A stretch of 64,000 bases of DNA, from positions 1 through 64,000 of the forward strand of contig JAGRPP010000013.1 in the NCBI GenBank assembly GCA_019449415.1. Direction: 5' to 3'. This stretch comes from Geothrix sp. (lineage in GTDB: Bacteria; Acidobacteriota; Holophagae; Holophagales; Holophagaceae). Below the pieces are notes generated by a model. The model ran no database searches, was not told the DNA's origin, and saw only the letters and a list, made by a program, of their open reading frames with translations. Positions within the stretch are counted from its first letter, which is position 1. Each line of letters starts with the position of its first letter. Position numbers and translations under genes: made by a program. Positions 62,521 through 64,000 of this stretch are shown one piece after another.

Positions 62521-64000
62521 CTAGTTCCGGGCGGCCTCCAGTCCCCGGCGCTTGCCCATCCACTCGTAGAAGCCGGGAAGGACCAGCAGCGTGAACAGGG
62601 TGGAGGTCACGAGGCCCCCCACCATCACGATGGCGAGCGGCCGCTCCAGTTCGCTGCCCCCGAAGCCCAGCAGCATGGGCAGCAGGCCGAGGATGGCCGC
62701 CCCGGCGGTCATGAGCTTGGGTCGCACGCGGCCCAGGCTGGCCTCCAACACCGACTGGCGGAGAGATAGCCCCGAGGCGTACAGATCCTTGGTTTGGGTG
62801 ATCAGCACCAGGCTGTTCTGCACGGCCACGCCGAAGAGGCCGATCATGCCGACGATGGAGCTGACATTCCAGGTCTCTCCCGCCAGCCAGAGGCTGAAGA
62901 GTCCTCCGGCAAAGGCGTTGGGCAGGGTGGCCAGCACGACGGTCACCTCCCACCAGCGACCCAGGGCCACATACAGGAGGCCCACCACGATGCCCAGGGC
63001 CACCCCGACGGCGATGAGCAGGCGGCGCTGGGTTTCCCGGGCCTCCTCGATGCGCCCGCCCAGCTTCACCACCGTGCCCTTGGGCAGCGGATGGGAAGCC
63101 AGCAGGGCGTCCACGCGCTTGGCCGCGCCGCCCAGGTCGCCTTCGGTTCGCAGGTTCAGGGCGAGGCGCCGTTGGCTGGATTCGCGACGGATCATGCTCG
63201 GCGTGGTGGATTCCGTGAAGGTCACCACCTGGCCCAGCTCCAGCACGCGCCCATCGTCCAGTACCAGGGGCAGGCGCTGGAGCCGCTCCGGCGTGACATC
63301 TCCGTGGATCTGGAACTTCACCACGCGTCCGATGCGCTGGGGACCGTCGTAGCGGGGCGCGGCCTCCAGGCCCTGGAGGGCGGCCTGCAGGGTCTGGAGC
63401 AGCAGGGGCCGCGGCACGCCGAGGTGGCGCAGGTCGCGGTCATCGATTTTCACCTGCCACTTGGGCAGCGGGCCGCCGGTATCGGGGGCCACGGATTTCA
63501 CCCCGGGCAGCTCCGCCAGTTTCTTACGCAGGTCCGGCACCGCGGCCTCCAGGGCCGCCATGTCCGGGTTGAAGAGCTTCACCTGCAGGTCGGCGGGAGT
63601 GCCCCCGAGGCCTTCGGAGATCTTCATGTTCATGGGCGTGGTGAGTTCCACGGGATAGGGCATCTCCTCGGCCAGGGCGCCGAGAGCAGCCTCGACCTTC
63701 TTCGGATCCGCGCCGGACTGGAGCAGCACCAGGATGTCGCTGGAGTAGTGCGGCATGGGATCCTCGGTGACATCGCCGCGGCCTGTGCGCCGGTAGTAGT
63801 CCTTCACGCCGGGCACCTGGCGGATGCGCCGGCCCAGCATCTGGTTGCCCTGGTCCACGGCCTCCAGGCTGGTCTCCGCCGGGAAGTTCGGCGTGAGGAT
63901 GAAGGCGCCCTCATCGAGGCTCGGCAGGAAGTTGCTGCCGAGGCCCAGGGCCAGCACGATGCTCGCGGCGGTCAAGGTGCCCGCTACGGCCAGTAGCTTG
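62521..64000 (-). CDS. Heavy-metal RND efflux pump, CzcA/CusA family (C-terminal part)
   Basis: The coding frame continues past the window end; 493 residues of the C-terminal half are visible. It shows the HME-RND pattern: LPSLDEGAFILTPNFPAETSLEAV, RTGRGDVTEDPMPH, a second porter domain, and then helices with VGMIGLFGVAVQNSLVLITQ and VRPKLMTAGAAILGLLPM. A full protein would be about 1000-1040 residues, pumping divalent or monovalent metal ions across the envelope with an adaptor and TolC protein encoded outside the window. The gap to the porin gene is 93 bases. Confidence 0.9.
   Translation of the reverse strand, partial: KLLAVAGTLTAASIVLALGLGSNFLPSLDEGAFILTPNFPAETSLEAVDQGNQMLGRRIRQVPGVKDYYRRTGRGDVTEDPMPHYSSDILVLLQSGADPKKVEAALGALAEEMPYPVELTTPMNMKISEGLGGTPADLQVKLFNPDMAALEAAVPDLRKKLAELPGVKSVAPDTGGPLPKWQVKIDDRDLRHLGVPRPLLLQTLQAALQGLEAAPRYDGPQRIGRVVKFQIHGDVTPERLQRLPLVLDDGRVLELGQVVTFTESTTPSMIRRESSQRRLALNLRTEGDLGGAAKRVDALLASHPLPKGTVVKLGGRIEEARETQRRLLIAVGVALGIVVGLLYVALGRWWEVTVVLATLPNAFAGGLFSLWLAGETWNVSSIVGMIGLFGVAVQNSLVLITQTKDLYASGLSLRQSVLEASLGRVRPKLMTAGAAILGLLPMLLGFGGSELERPLAIVMVGGLVTSTLFTLLVLPGFYEWMGKRRGLEAARN

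Overview
The window is a dense, GC-rich bacterial chromosome segment with no rRNA, tRNA, CRISPR array or insertion sequence that I could find. Gene content suggests an Acidobacteriota member of the Holophagae/Geothrix type. This is inferred from complex I genes beside F0 genes, a 2-oxoacid:ferredoxin oxidoreductase, LPS heptose genes, a lactate-type permease, multiheme cytochrome c and many two-component and TonB proteins; no marker gene proves it.

Layout. 0-5.1 kb: end of nuoL, then nuoM and nuoN, a terminator, and the F0 genes atpZ/atpI/atpB/atpE without F1. 5.2-7.9 kb: a RelA/SpoT-like conserved protein, a STAS protein and a receiver-PP2C phosphatase. 7.9-13.0 kb (minus): heptose epimerase, DMT transporter, DUF1573 protein and two glycosyltransferases. 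13.0-21.4 kb: NtrC-type regulator, pseudopilin, YceD-rpmF-plsX-fabD, korAB and a ferritin-like protein. 21.4-26.6 kb (minus): membrane cytochrome and a marR-tolC-emrA-emrB efflux operon. 26.9-32.7 kb: hydrolase, fabG, hybrid histidine kinase and xseA. 32.7-36.0 kb: an accessory patch with a MazG-like pyrophosphohydrolase, a nuclease-helicase-S24 fusion and a broken DNA-methyltransferase-like remnant. 36.1-45.5 kb: tricorn protease, lactate/glycolate permease, glycerate kinase, LysR regulator and malate synthase, which together suggest C2/C3 acid use through glyoxylate. 45.5-52.7 kb (minus): two proteins sharing a small Cys-rich domain, a glutamate-cysteine-ligase/M20-peptidase fusion with an aminotransferase, and a PLP decarboxylase. 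52.8-56.8 kb (minus): MacA-like adaptor plus two MacB-like permeases, with a repeat left by a duplicated permease end. 57-64 kb: TonB receptor, outer-membrane barrel, HAMP protein, tetraheme cytochrome, porin and the end of a CzcA-type RND pump, which looks like a metal/redox envelope cluster.

The most unexpected whole-window signal is the near absence of the tetranucleotide ACGT. By eye I found it only three times, all inside the MazG/helicase genes. Native genes write Asp/Asn/Tyr/His-Val with xAT-GTN codons. This suggests long-term counter-selection of ACGT in the host and recent arrival of the nuclease-helicase module.
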